Of a stretch of DNA of 64,000 nucleotides, positions 35,869-44,499 are shown piece by piece. The DNA comes from an uncultured Pseudomonadales bacterium (GTDB lineage: Bacteria > Pseudomonadota > Gammaproteobacteria > Pseudomonadales > Azotimanducaceae). The notes beneath the pieces were generated by a model that ran no database searches, was not told the origin of the DNA, and saw only the letters and a list, made by a program, of their open reading frames with translations. Location of the stretch: NCBI GenBank assembly GCA_958296405.1, contig OY282519.1, forward strand, positions 2,774,132 to 2,838,131. The letters run 5' to 3'. Made by a program: the position numbers and the translations under genes. Position 1 is the first letter of the stretch. Each line of letters begins with the position of its first letter.

Positions 35869-38421
35869 CTACTCCATGTCCCAGATGGCCCGCAGGTAGT
35901 AGAAGCCGCCGTTGAACCCGTATGGAGAACCCTCTGGATAGGTTGCGCCGACGCCGGCGATGGCGCCGGGATGGTTCTTCTCCGGGTATTCGTCGAAGGC
36001 GTTCTGCGCGCCGACCACCGCGGTGAAGGCATCGAAGCTGCGCGCCAATTCGACATCCGCGAACCAGCGCGGTTCCGGGCTGTAGCCCCAAGACGCCACA
36101 TCAGCTTGGGCGACAAAGAAATCGCCGTAGTAGCGCACCCGGCCCAAGAAGCGCCAATCGCCCTGCACATGGTTCAGCGTCAGGGAGAAGCGCGTCTCCG
36201 GCAGCGCGCCTTCGAGCTGCCGCACCCGGTTGTCGTCGATGATGTCTGGATTGCGCGAATCCACCTCCGTTTGGTTCCAGTTGGCGACGAACGTGAGATC
36301 TGTGCTGCCGTCGAACAACTGCATCGGCAAGGTGGCCACCAGATCGACCCCGCTCGTGGTGGTGTCGAAGTCGTTGGTGAAGAACCGCACGCCGGTGAAG
36401 CTGCTCGCGTCCGCCTGCCCCAAGGCCAGCAACGCGGTGATGTCTTCAGGCGTGAGCACTTGCGTGCTGGTGAGCGCAATCCGGTCTTCCACGGCGATGT
36501 TGTAGTAGTCCAGCGTGACGCTCAGGTCGCCAATGTCGAACACCGCGCCAAAGGTGAGGTTCACGGACTCCTCTGGGTCGAGCGCTTGGCCGCCCTTCTG
36601 CACGGCGATTGGATGCGTGGGCGGCAGCGTCGCTTCGTCTGCGAGCACGCCGGCCGTGAAGGCCGTGGTGACGTTGCGCACATTGGCCTGGCCAGTGGTC
36701 GGCGCCCGGAAGCCAGTGCTCACGGCACCCCGCAGCGCGAACGCTGGGTTCACCTGCAGCCGCGCCGTCAGCTTGCCGTTGAGCGTGTTGCCGAAATCCT
36801 CGTAGTTCTCGTAACGCATCGCGGCGCCGAGCAGGAAGTTCTCGGACAAGTTCTTCTCCATGTCCACATAGCCGGCCCAACTGTTGCGCGAAGATTCGCC
36901 GGCGTCTTCAGGCTTGAAGCCCGGGAAGCCGTTGGAGCCAATGCCGAAGCCCTGCGCGGCCAGGCTGGGGTGGATGTAGTAGGAGTTCGGGTCGCCGCTC
37001 TCGATCTTGAACGTCTCGTCCCGATACTCGACGCCAGCGGCGAAGTACAGCGGCGCAGCCGGGTCGCCCAAGGGCTTCGCCAACACGAAGTCCACCACGC
37101 GGTCGGTCTCGGTGTAGGCGCCGGGCCGATAGCTGGTGGGAATGTCCGTTTCCTGATGCGCCAGCTGCGGGTTGATGGTGTTCTTGATGAAGAACTGCGC
37201 GTTGCTGCGCCCCACCACGGCGCTCAAATCGTAAGACCAGTCGTTCTCGAGGTCGCCACGCACGCCGAAGGCGATGCTTGCGTCGTGGACGTCGCCGCCG
37301 AACTGCGGCGTGAAGCCACCGGGGAAGCGCTCGTTGAACGCGAAGCAGTTGGGATTGGCAGCCACCGCCGCGAGGGCGCTGGCATCCGCGACGTTGTTCA
37401 TCACGTTCACCACCGGGCAGTTGCCGGTGCCGTCGGCGGTGAGGTCCGCCACTTTCACCGTTGGCGTGCCGTCCACCACCGGGCCGCGGAAGATGCCGCC
37501 TCGGGTGTGTGGATTGCGGTAGTAGAAGCCCCCTTCCACGGTGCGTTCCGCCCAGTTGCCGAAAGCGTAGGCTTCGCTGCCGTTGCCCAAATCAATGCCG
37601 AGGTTCGCGAACAGCTTGAAGTCGCCGCGGATTTCCGGAGCGCCCCAGATTTGCGCCGCCGGTTGCCGCACCGCGTTATTGCCGGCGGCGATGAGGCCGG
37701 CGGCGTCCGCGCGTTGCGTGCTGCGGCTGGTGGGATCCGCCTGCTTGAATTCGCCGCTGAAGTTGGCGAATCCAGAATCCGTCAATGGCAGGCCGATGTT
37801 CGCCGCCACCACGGTGACGTCGCCATCGCCTTCGTAGTTGCGGCCCCAGCGCGCTTCGATGCTGCCGCCTTCCGCAGCGTCCTTCAGCACGAAGTTCATC
37901 ACGCCGGCGATGGCGTCTGAGCCGTATTGCGCCGAGGCGCCGTCGCGCAGGATTTCCAAGCGCTTCACGGCGATGGCGGGGATCACCGACAGGTCTGGCC
38001 CTTGCGCGCCGTCATTGACGCCGCTGCCCAAGAAGCTGATGACCGCGGCGCGGTGACGGCGCTTGCCGTTCACCAGCACCAAGGTGGCGTCGGACGACAA
38101 GCCACGCAGGTTCGCGGGACGGATCAACGTGGCCGCGTCGCTGATGGGCTCTTGGTTCACGTTGTAGGAAGGCACGAGCGCCGCCAGCAGCGAATCCATG
38201 TCGGAATCGCCAAGGTTGCGGAACTCGTCGCCGCCGATGACGTCCACGGGCACCGGCGAGTCTGCCGCGGAGCGGTCTTGGCGGCGCGAGCCGACGACGA
38301 CCACTTCCTCGACGACGCCGGCCGCTTCTGCATCTTCAGCATAGGCGACCGGGCCGATCAAGGCCGCGCTCATCGCAACGCAACTTGCCAAGATGCCATG
38401 CGCGAGTGGGAATTGCTGCAT
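35869..38421 (-). CDS. TonB-dependent receptor (large, substrate unknown)
   Basis: An 850-residue outer-membrane receptor with a signal peptide ending near VAYA, a plug domain carrying VVVVGSRRQDRS as probable TonB box and VLVNGKRRHRAAVISFLGSG and ILRDGASAQYGSDAIAGVMNFVLKD, and a barrel with plentiful aromatic strand ends. The plug motifs resemble the large receptors of marine proteobacteria used for carbohydrates or other complex substrates. The start at 38421 is used because AAGGAGAC precedes it; a second in-frame ATG at 38442 lacks a good site. Minus-strand TATAAT at 38485-38480 is a likely -10. It separates etfBA from the ETF-QO gene. Confidence 0.92.
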   Translation of the reverse strand: MQQFPLAHGILASCVAMSAALIGPVAYAEDAEAAGVVEEVVVVGSRRQDRSAADSPVPVDVIGGDEFRNLGDSDMDSLLAALVPSYNVNQEPISDAATLIRPANLRGLSSDATLVLVNGKRRHRAAVISFLGSGVNDGAQGPDLSVIPAIAVKRLEILRDGASAQYGSDAIAGVMNFVLKDAAEGGSIEARWGRNYEGDGDVTVVAANIGLPLTDSGFANFSGEFKQADPTSRSTQRADAAGLIAAGNNAVRQPAAQIWGAPEIRGDFKLFANLGIDLGNGSEAYAFGNWAERTVEGGFYYRNPHTRGGIFRGPVVDGTPTVKVADLTADGTGNCPVVNVMNNVADASALAAVAANPNCFAFNERFPGGFTPQFGGDVHDASIAFGVRGDLENDWSYDLSAVVGRSNAQFFIKNTINPQLAHQETDIPTSYRPGAYTETDRVVDFVLAKPLGDPAAPLYFAAGVEYRDETFKIESGDPNSYYIHPSLAAQGFGIGSNGFPGFKPEDAGESSRNSWAGYVDMEKNLSENFLLGAAMRYENYEDFGNTLNGKLTARLQVNPAFALRGAVSTGFRAPTTGQANVRNVTTAFTAGVLADEATLPPTHPIAVQKGGQALDPEESVNLTFGAVFDIGDLSVTLDYYNIAVEDRIALTSTQVLTPEDITALLALGQADASSFTGVRFFTNDFDTTTSGVDLVATLPMQLFDGSTDLTFVANWNQTEVDSRNPDIIDDNRVRQLEGALPETRFSLTLNHVQGDWRFLGRVRYYGDFFVAQADVASWGYSPEPRWFADVELARSFDAFTAVVGAQNAFDEYPEKNHPGAIAGVGATYPEGSPYGFNGGFYYLRAIWDME

Positions 38422-38479
38422 TGATAGGGTCTCCTTGTCCATCAATGGGGCCGCGGACGCTGCCCTCCGTGGGGCGGCG

Positions 38480-38485
38480 ATTATA
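38480..38485 (-). promoter_or_regulatory. -10 hexamer of the second TonB receptor
   Basis: A perfect TATAAT on the minus strand lies 58 bases before the receptor start. The -35 region is GC-rich and poor. No Fur box is visible, unlike the receptor at 30.5 kb. Confidence 0.4.
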
Positions 38486-38596
38486 TGGGCATTGCGCCTT
38501 GACGTGGGAACGCTGCGCGAGCCGGTTGAGGAGTCGTTGAATGCGTTGCCGGGCGCGGCAACGCAGCGGCGAGACGGCTCGCCGGCGCCGGCTTGA

Positions 38597-38602
38597 TATA
38601 CT
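38597..38602 (+). promoter_or_regulatory. -10 hexamer of the ETF-QO gene
   Basis: TATACT, five of six to consensus, lies 28 bases before the ETF-QO start and 112 bases from the divergent receptor's -10. No good -35 is present. Confidence 0.35.
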
Positions 38603-38630
38603 GCCATCTTGGTGCGTGGCCGGAACCAGA

Positions 38631-40289
38631 ATGTCCGATCCTGAACGGGAATCCATGGAATTCGACGTCGTCATCGTCGGCGGCGGGCCGGCGGGTTTAG
38701 CGGCCGCCATCCGGCTCTCCCAGCTTGGCGCGGAGCAGGGGCGTGAAATCTCCATCTGCTTGGTGGAAAAAGGCTCCGAGATCGGCGCGCATATCCTGTC
38801 CGGCGCTGTCTTCGAGCCCACTGCCTTGAACGAACTGCTGCCGGATTGGCGCAACGAAGGCGCTCCGCTTGGCCAGCCCGTCTCGGAAGACCTGTGGTAC
38901 TACCTGCCAAACGGCGTCAATCGGCTGAAGGTGCCACGCTTCGGCATCCCGAGGCCGCTGCGCAACGATGGCAAGCACGCCATCAGCCTGGGCAACCTGT
39001 GTCGCTGGCTCGGTGAACGGGCAGAGAGCATGGGTGTGAACGTGTTTCCCGGCTTCGCCGCGGCCGACGTGCTCTACGATGGCGAACGGGTGGCGGGCGT
39101 CGCCACCGGCGATGCCGGCATCTCCGCCGCCGGCGAACGCAAGGCCACCTATCAGCCGGGTTACGAGTTGCGCGCCCGCTTCACCCTGTTCGCGGAAGGC
39201 TGCCGCGGCCATCTCGGCAAGCAGCTCATCGCGCGACACGGCTTGGCGACCGGCACCCAGCACTACGGCATCGGCTTGAAGGAGCTTTGGCAGACGGCGC
39301 CGGGACGCCATGTCGAGGGCCGCGTCATGCACACGCTGGGGTGGCCTTTAGGCCACACGGCCATCGGCGGCGCTGGCGGCGGCGGCTTTCTCTACCACTT
39401 GGAGAGCGGCCAAGTGGCGGTGGGGCTCATCGTCGATCTTGCGTATCGAAACCCGCACTTGAGCCCTTTCGACGAGTTCCAACGTTTTAAGCATCACCCC
39501 GCCATCGCCCACGCCTTGGAGGGCGGCGAGCGGGTGGCCTACGGCGCCCGCGCGATCGTCAAGGGCGGCCTGCAAGCGCTGCCGGAGACCACGTTCCCGG
39601 GCGGCATGTTGATTGGCGACGACGCCGGCTTTCTGAACCAACTGAAAGTGAAGGGCTCCCACACGGCCATGAAGTCTGGGATGCTCGCCGCCGAAGCGGT
39701 GTTCGATGCGCTGGCCGCGGACGAACCGGACCTAGAGCCGGAGCGCTTCGCCGAGCGCTTGCGCGGCTCTTGGCTCTACGCGGAATTGCACCGCTCGCGC
39801 AACGTGGCGCCGGCCGTGCATCGCCTCGGCACCCTGCCCGGCGCCATGTATGCCTGGTTCGACCAAACCATCGCCCGCGGGCGCATGCCCTACACGCTGC
39901 GCGACCCACGCCCAGACCATGCGCAGTTGCAGCCGGCGGCGAAGGCGCGGCGCCTCGACTACCCGAAGCCAGACGGCGCGCTGAGCTTCGACAAGCTGTC
40001 GTCCGTGTTCCTCTCCAACACCAACCACGAGGAAGACCAGCCCTGCCACCTCGTGCTGGCAGACGCGGATGTGCCGGTGCGCGACAACCTGCCGCAGTTC
40101 GACGAGCCGGCGCAGCGCTACTGCCCCGCCGGCGTGTATGAAGTGGTGGAGCAAGATGGCGCAGCGCGCTTCCAGATCAACGCGCAGAACTGCGTGCATT
40201 GCAAAACCTGCGACATCAAAGACCCCGCACAGAACATCAACTGGGTGGCGCCGGAGGGCGCCGGCGGGCCGAACTACCCGAACATGTGA
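38631..40289 (+). CDS. etfD: Electron transfer flavoprotein-ubiquinone oxidoreductase
   Basis: ETF-QO is a membrane-associated FAD and 4Fe-4S protein that moves electrons from ETF to ubiquinone. The 552-residue product has the FAD site VIVGGGPAG near the N-terminus, the family motif VGLIVDLAYRNPHLSP, a large central domain and the C-terminal cluster ligands in CPAGVYE and CVHCKTCDIKDP. The start at 38631 (MSDPERESMEF) is preferred over in-frame codons that overlap the divergent promoter region. Its partner etfBA lies 3 kb to the left, with the second TonB receptor between them. Confidence 0.94.
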   Translation: MSDPERESMEFDVVIVGGGPAGLAAAIRLSQLGAEQGREISICLVEKGSEIGAHILSGAVFEPTALNELLPDWRNEGAPLGQPVSEDLWYYLPNGVNRLKVPRFGIPRPLRNDGKHAISLGNLCRWLGERAESMGVNVFPGFAAADVLYDGERVAGVATGDAGISAAGERKATYQPGYELRARFTLFAEGCRGHLGKQLIARHGLATGTQHYGIGLKELWQTAPGRHVEGRVMHTLGWPLGHTAIGGAGGGGFLYHLESGQVAVGLIVDLAYRNPHLSPFDEFQRFKHHPAIAHALEGGERVAYGARAIVKGGLQALPETTFPGGMLIGDDAGFLNQLKVKGSHTAMKSGMLAAEAVFDALAADEPDLEPERFAERLRGSWLYAELHRSRNVAPAVHRLGTLPGAMYAWFDQTIARGRMPYTLRDPRPDHAQLQPAAKARRLDYPKPDGALSFDKLSSVFLSNTNHEEDQPCHLVLADADVPVRDNLPQFDEPAQRYCPAGVYEVVEQDGAARFQINAQNCVHCKTCDIKDPAQNINWVAPEGAGGPNYPNM

Positions 40290-40294
40290 GGCTT

Positions 40295-40315
40295 GCCAGC
40301 CGGCTTGCGGCTGGC
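40295..40315. terminator. Hairpin in the convergent gap
   Basis: GCCAGCCG and CGGCTGGC form a perfect 8-base stem with a GCTTG loop, between the convergent ETF-QO and DUF1285 genes. It lacks a U-tract on either strand. It may act in both directions or with Rho. Confidence 0.4.
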
Positions 40316-40344
40316 GCAGGACGGCCCCTCAACGGAACGCCGCG

Positions 40345-40878
40345 TCAAGCCGCCGGGCCCAACACGAAGCGCTCGCCGGCGCTCCAAACTTCGAGTTCGC
40401 CGCCGGCCTCGTCGCAGCAATCCACCAACCGATAGAAGACGCTGCGGGCGATGCGCGCCCGCAAGCCATCGCGCACGTCGAGGTAAGGCCGCGGCGCCAC
40501 CGCGGCATCGAACACCGTGATGCGGTGCTCGGCGCCGGCCAGCACATGGTCGCCAACGTTGGTGGTGAAGATGAGCCGCCGCGCCGCAGCCACCCCATCG
40601 GATTCCATGTCGATGGCGAGGAACGGCGCATCCTCCACCACGATGCGCAGTTTCTCCGCCGGCGTCACCAAACAGTGCCCGTCCGCGTCGAGCCGCAGCA
40701 CGCTGGCGAACAACGCCACCAGCCGCTGGCGCTTGATTTCGCGCCCCTCGTGGAACCAGCGCCCATCGGCCGCGATGCGGATGTCGATGTCGCCGGCGCG
40801 GGCGGGGCGCCACTGCCCCACCGGCGGCAAGCGCTGGTCGCGGGCGGCGGCGAGCAGTTGCTCGAATGCGTTCGTCAA
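40345..40878 (-). CDS. DUF1285 family protein
   Basis: A 177-residue member of DUF1285, a two-domain beta-rich family of unknown function. Recognisable parts are GDIDIRIAADGRWFHEGREI, LVALFASVLRLDADGHCLVTP and the end LRARIARSVFYRLVDC. The only sensible start is a TTG at 40878 that overlaps the moaA stop (TTGA), implying coupling to moaA; an alternative frame start further upstream would lie inside moaA. Conservation next to moaA hints at a shared transcript, not necessarily shared function. Confidence 0.8.
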   Translation of the reverse strand: MTNAFEQLLAAARDQRLPPVGQWRPARAGDIDIRIAADGRWFHEGREIKRQRLVALFASVLRLDADGHCLVTPAEKLRIVVEDAPFLAIDMESDGVAAARRLIFTTNVGDHVLAGAEHRITVFDAAVAPRPYLDVRDGLRARIARSVFYRLVDCCDEAGGELEVWSAGERFVLGPAA

Positions 40879-41837
40879 CCGCCGATGAACTTCATCACCG
40901 TCACTTCGCCGGTGAACGCGGAACGTTTGTCCTGGAGCGCGGCGGCGAGCACCTGCTTGAGCCCGTCCCGCGCTTGCTGCTCGGGCGCCTCCAACAGCGC
41001 GCTCACGTCGTGGCTGTTGGCGTTGGACAGGCACCCGTACAGCCTGCCGTTGGAGGACAACCGCAAGCGTGTGCAGGCGCTGCAGAACGGCTCGCTCTCG
41101 TTGGCGATGATGCCGAAGTGGCCGCGCCCCGGCACTTCGTAGCGCACGGAGGTGGAATCGTAGGGCGCGTCTGTGCGGGTGAACTCGTAGCGTTCGCCAA
41201 TGGCGTCCAACAGGTCGTCCATGCCGATGAAATCCCGCCGGTACTGTCCGCCGTAGCGCAGATGGCCCATGTTCATGAGCTCGATGTAGCGCAACTCGAT
41301 GCCGCGCCCAAGGCAGTAGTCCAGCATGGGCAGTATCTGGTCTGCATTGGCCGTGCGCATCGGCACCATGTTGACCTTCACCTTGAGGCCGGCGTCCAGC
41401 ATGGCGTCGATGCCTGCCAACACGGTGGCCAAGTCGCCGGAGCGCGCGATGTGGCGGAAGCGGCCGGCATCGAGGGTGTCCAAGCTCACGTTGATGCGCT
41501 TGAGGCCGGCGGCCCTGATGAGGTCTGCCTTGCGCGCCAGGAGCTGCCCGTTCGTGGTGACGGCGACATCTTTGAGCGGCAGCGCCATGGCGGCCGGCAG
41601 GAATGCGTCGAACTTCGGCGACAGCAGCGGTTCGCCGCCGGTGACGCGCAGTTTCTCCACGCCCGCCAAGTCGATCAACATGCGCGTCGCTTTGAGCAGC
41701 GCCGCCGCGGAGAGCTCATGGCGCGCGGCTTGCAGGCGTTTGCCGTCTGGCACGCAGTAGCCGCAGGCGTAGTTGCACGCCGCGGTGAGGCTGACGCGCA
41801 GGTTGCGGAAACGACGCCCTTGGGCATCGACGATCAT
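40875..41837 (-). CDS. moaA: GTP 3',8-cyclase (molybdenum cofactor biosynthesis)
   Basis: MoaA is the radical-SAM enzyme that, with MoaC, makes cyclic pyranopterin. The 320-residue protein has the radical-SAM cluster CNYACGYC, the second cluster region FCSACTRLRLSSNGRLYGC with its three Cys, and the double-glycine C-terminus FIGG needed for catalysis. Start ATG at 41837 with a GGAG site; an upstream TTG adds only five residues. No moaC, moaD or moaE lies nearby. Confidence 0.93.
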   Translation of the reverse strand: MIVDAQGRRFRNLRVSLTAACNYACGYCVPDGKRLQAARHELSAAALLKATRMLIDLAGVEKLRVTGGEPLLSPKFDAFLPAAMALPLKDVAVTTNGQLLARKADLIRAAGLKRINVSLDTLDAGRFRHIARSGDLATVLAGIDAMLDAGLKVKVNMVPMRTANADQILPMLDYCLGRGIELRYIELMNMGHLRYGGQYRRDFIGMDDLLDAIGERYEFTRTDAPYDSTSVRYEVPGRGHFGIIANESEPFCSACTRLRLSSNGRLYGCLSNANSHDVSALLEAPEQQARDGLKQVLAAALQDKRSAFTGEVTVMKFIGG

Positions 41838-41890
41838 GGCGGCTCCACGCAAGGCCGGCGGCGAACGGCCAGCCCGTCCGCATCATACCG

Positions 41891-41896
41891 TAAGAT
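41891..41896 (+). promoter_or_regulatory. -10 hexamer of the YiiX-like gene
   Basis: TAAGAT lies 33 bases before the ATG at 41930. As at several other genes here, the -35 is GC-rich and weak. Confidence 0.3.
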
Positions 41897-41929
41897 GGCG
41901 CCACCGCCGGTTGGCGCGCCGACACCGTC

Positions 41930-42799
41930 ATGGGGTTCCTTGCCCGCCTCGTCTCTGAGCCGCTCACCCGCTGGCTGACCACGCCCACGGCGGCGCGGAC
42001 CTTTCCCCTTTCCCACTTCGACCGCATCCGTCAGGAACTCAAGCCATGCGATGTGCTGCTCGTGGATGGGCGCAGCCGCATCAGCGAGGTGGTGAAGGTG
42101 GTGACGCAAAGCGCTTGGTCTCATGCCGCGCTGTATGTGGGGCGGTTGCACGACATCGAGGACGACGATGCCCGCGCCATGTTGGCGGTGCATGTCGGCG
42201 AGCGTTCGCCGAGCGAGCAGTTCGTCATCGAGAGCCACTTGGGCCAAGGCACCATCGCCCGGCCGTTGGCGGCGTATCGGGAAGACCATCTGCGCATCTG
42301 CCGGCCGGCGGGCCTGAGCTTGAGCGATGCGCGGACGATCCTTGCCTATGCGGCGAGCCGGCTCAACACGCCCTATGACGTGCGCCAGATATTGGACTTG
42401 GCGCGTTTCCTGCTGCCGTGGGGCATCCTGCCCCGGCGGTGGCGCTCGTCGCTGTTCCGCGCCTCTGCAAACGACGCCACCCGCACCGTCTGTTCCACCA
42501 TGATTGCCGAGGCGTTCAACGCGGTGCAGTTTCCCATCCTGCCGTTGGTGCAGGCAGACCAAGATGGGCAATTGAAGCTCTTTCGCCGCAACCCGAAGCT
42601 CTGCACGCCGAGTGACTTCGACTACTCCCCCTACTTCGAGATCATCAAGTACGCCTTCATGGACTTCGGGCATCACGCCAACTATCGGCTGCTGCCCTGG
42701 TCTGAGGCGGACGTCGGCGGCGCATCCGGCGCGGCACAAGTGCCTAGGGATGCCTTGGCGGCGGCGCGGCGCAGGCCGGAGGAAGGGGAACTTTCATAG
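41930..42799 (+). CDS. YiiX/YebB-like permuted papain-fold hydrolase
   Basis: A 289-residue protein of the circularly permuted NlpC/P60-like group typified by YiiX and YebB. The catalytic His comes first (AWSHAALYVG, about residue 64) and the catalytic Cys later (TVCSTMIAEAFNAVQFPI, about residue 186), the order diagnostic of permuted members. Members of this group hydrolyse peptidoglycan peptides or other amide/ester bonds; the substrate here is unknown. There is no clear signal peptide, so a cytosolic or membrane-edge role is possible. It is convergent with murF. Confidence 0.82.
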   Translation: MGFLARLVSEPLTRWLTTPTAARTFPLSHFDRIRQELKPCDVLLVDGRSRISEVVKVVTQSAWSHAALYVGRLHDIEDDDARAMLAVHVGERSPSEQFVIESHLGQGTIARPLAAYREDHLRICRPAGLSLSDARTILAYAASRLNTPYDVRQILDLARFLLPWGILPRRWRSSLFRASANDATRTVCSTMIAEAFNAVQFPILPLVQADQDGQLKLFRRNPKLCTPSDFDYSPYFEIIKYAFMDFGHHANYRLLPWSEADVGGASGAAQVPRDALAAARRRPEEGELS

Positions 42800-42810
42800 T
42801 TTATTCAAAG

Positions 42811-42845
42811 TGCTTAGGGCGTTTCCTCAAGCGTTGAACTAAGCA
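42811..42845. terminator. Possible bidirectional terminator
   Basis: TGCTTAG (42811-42817) and CTAAGCA (42839-42845) can pair with a 21-base loop in an AT-richer gap between the convergent YiiX-like gene and murF. Weak stem; low confidence. Confidence 0.3.
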
Positions 42846-42906
42846 TTGAAGAGATGTTGCCTTGCGCGAATGCCCTTTGGCGCGAGCGCCCCGAAAAACG
42901 GGCGAC

Positions 42907-44286
42907 TCACGGCGATGATGCCCCGCCCCCCAGCTGTGCGCCGAGCTTGGCGGCGAAGCCACGCGCCCAGAAGACGCGATTCGACCCTTTGAGCAACACG
43001 ACGTCGCCGGGCGCCAACAGCCCTGCTGCCCAGTTCACGTCCAGCGCTGCCGCATCGTCAACGTGCCCTAAGCGTTGCGCGGCCGGCAGCCGCTCGTGAA
43101 GCGCCTGCATGGCCGCGCCGACGCACAGCACGCCATCGATGCCGACGCAGTGCGGCGCCAACCCCGCGTGCAGGCGCTCGCTGTCAGCGCCGAGTTCCAG
43201 CATCTCGCCTAACAGCGCGATCTTCCTGCCGGCCGGCGCCGCCGCCGCAGTGAGCCCATCCAGCGCTGCCGCCATGCTGGCCGGATTGGCGTTGTAGCTG
43301 TCGTCGATGAGGGTCACTGCGCCGGCTTGGATGCGATTGCCCCGCCCCGCTGGGGGCGCCGCATCCGCCAAGCGTTCCACGGCCCGCGGATCCGCTTCCA
43401 AGGCGACGAGGGCCGCGGCCACCGCCGCGACGGACAGCGCGCGGTGTTCGCCGCCGCCAGGCACGGGCGCGGTGATGCGGCCAGCCGGCGTGTCGAGCAC
43501 CGCGGTGGCGCCGTTGACGCTGCGCAAGCGCACATCGGCGCTGGCGCTGGCGCCGAACGTCAGCGTCTGCGCCGCCACGTTGGTGCCCTGCAGCGCGTCG
43601 AGGCAGACGAGTTTGCCGCCAGTGCGCAGGCCGTTGGCGATGGAGAGCTTCTCCTCGCGCAACGCCTTGATGTCGTCGAAGAACTCGATGTGGGCGGGAT
43701 GTACGTTCAGCACGATGGCCACATCCGGCTCGGCCAAGCGCGCCAATGGCTCGATTTCCCCCGGATGGTTGGTGCCGATCTCATACACAGCGAATGTGCG
43801 TTCAGCGGGCGTTCTGGCTAGGGACAGAGGCACGCCCAAGTGGTTGTTGAGGCTGCCTGGGGTGGCGAAGGCATCGCTCAACACTGCGCTCAAGAAGGTC
43901 TTCGCCGTCGTCTTGCCACTGCTGCCGGTGACGGCCGCCACCTTGCCGCGGAACCGGCGCCGCGCGGCGCGGCCCAAGCTCCACAAGGCGTCGAGCGTTT
44001 CCGGCACGACGATGCAGGGGCCGTCCGCCGCAACGGAACGATGCACCAGCGCGCCGGCCGCCCCGGCGGCGAATGCCGCGGCGACGAAATCGTGCCCGTC
44101 GCGTTGCGATCGCTGGCTCACGTTGAAGCGCGGCCCCGGGTCTCCCGGCAAGGCGACGAACAGGTCGCCGGGGCGCAGCGAGCGCGTGTCGATGCTGACG
44201 CCGGCGATGTTCGGCCCGTCCACGGCCCCCGCGCCCACTGCGGCGCTGGCGTCAGCCCACGTCCACAGCGGCATGCCTTCGCTCAT
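42907..44286 (-). CDS. murF: UDP-N-acetylmuramoyl-tripeptide--D-alanyl-D-alanine ligase
   Basis: MurF adds D-Ala-D-Ala to UDP-MurNAc-tripeptide, the last cytosolic peptidoglycan step. The 459-residue product shows the N-terminal substrate domain with DTRSLRPGDLFVAL, the ATP loop VTGSSGKTTAKTF, YEIGTNHPGEI, LNVHPAHIEFF and the terminal ligase domain with DDSYNANPASMAAAL. It stands alone, outside the usual mur/fts cluster, which is unusual but not unknown. Confidence 0.95.
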   Translation of the reverse strand: MSEGMPLWTWADASAAVGAGAVDGPNIAGVSIDTRSLRPGDLFVALPGDPGPRFNVSQRSQRDGHDFVAAAFAAGAAGALVHRSVAADGPCIVVPETLDALWSLGRAARRRFRGKVAAVTGSSGKTTAKTFLSAVLSDAFATPGSLNNHLGVPLSLARTPAERTFAVYEIGTNHPGEIEPLARLAEPDVAIVLNVHPAHIEFFDDIKALREEKLSIANGLRTGGKLVCLDALQGTNVAAQTLTFGASASADVRLRSVNGATAVLDTPAGRITAPVPGGGEHRALSVAAVAAALVALEADPRAVERLADAAPPAGRGNRIQAGAVTLIDDSYNANPASMAAALDGLTAAAAPAGRKIALLGEMLELGADSERLHAGLAPHCVGIDGVLCVGAAMQALHERLPAAQRLGHVDDAAALDVNWAAGLLAPGDVVLLKGSNRVFWARGFAAKLGAQLGGGASSP

Positions 44287-44499
44287 GAGCGGATGTTAGC
44301 GCGACGCGAGGCGCAACCGGCGCGGCGATGAGCCGTCAACGCAAGGTAGAGATGTCCCCTTTTGTGCTGGATGGCTGGTGTCGCAGTGTCGGCGAACCGT
44401 TTCAGCGAGTGCTGCAGGCAACGGATTGGCGGGGTGCGGCGTTTGACCGCCGCGGCGCCTGACGGGACAATCGCCCTTCTCTCCCAGCGCTGGTGCCTC

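Noticed and set aside
35866-37920. 684-codon plus-strand frame opposite the second TonB receptor
   Set aside because: It mirrors the receptor coding sequence, has no ribosome site and its composition is that of a shadow frame.
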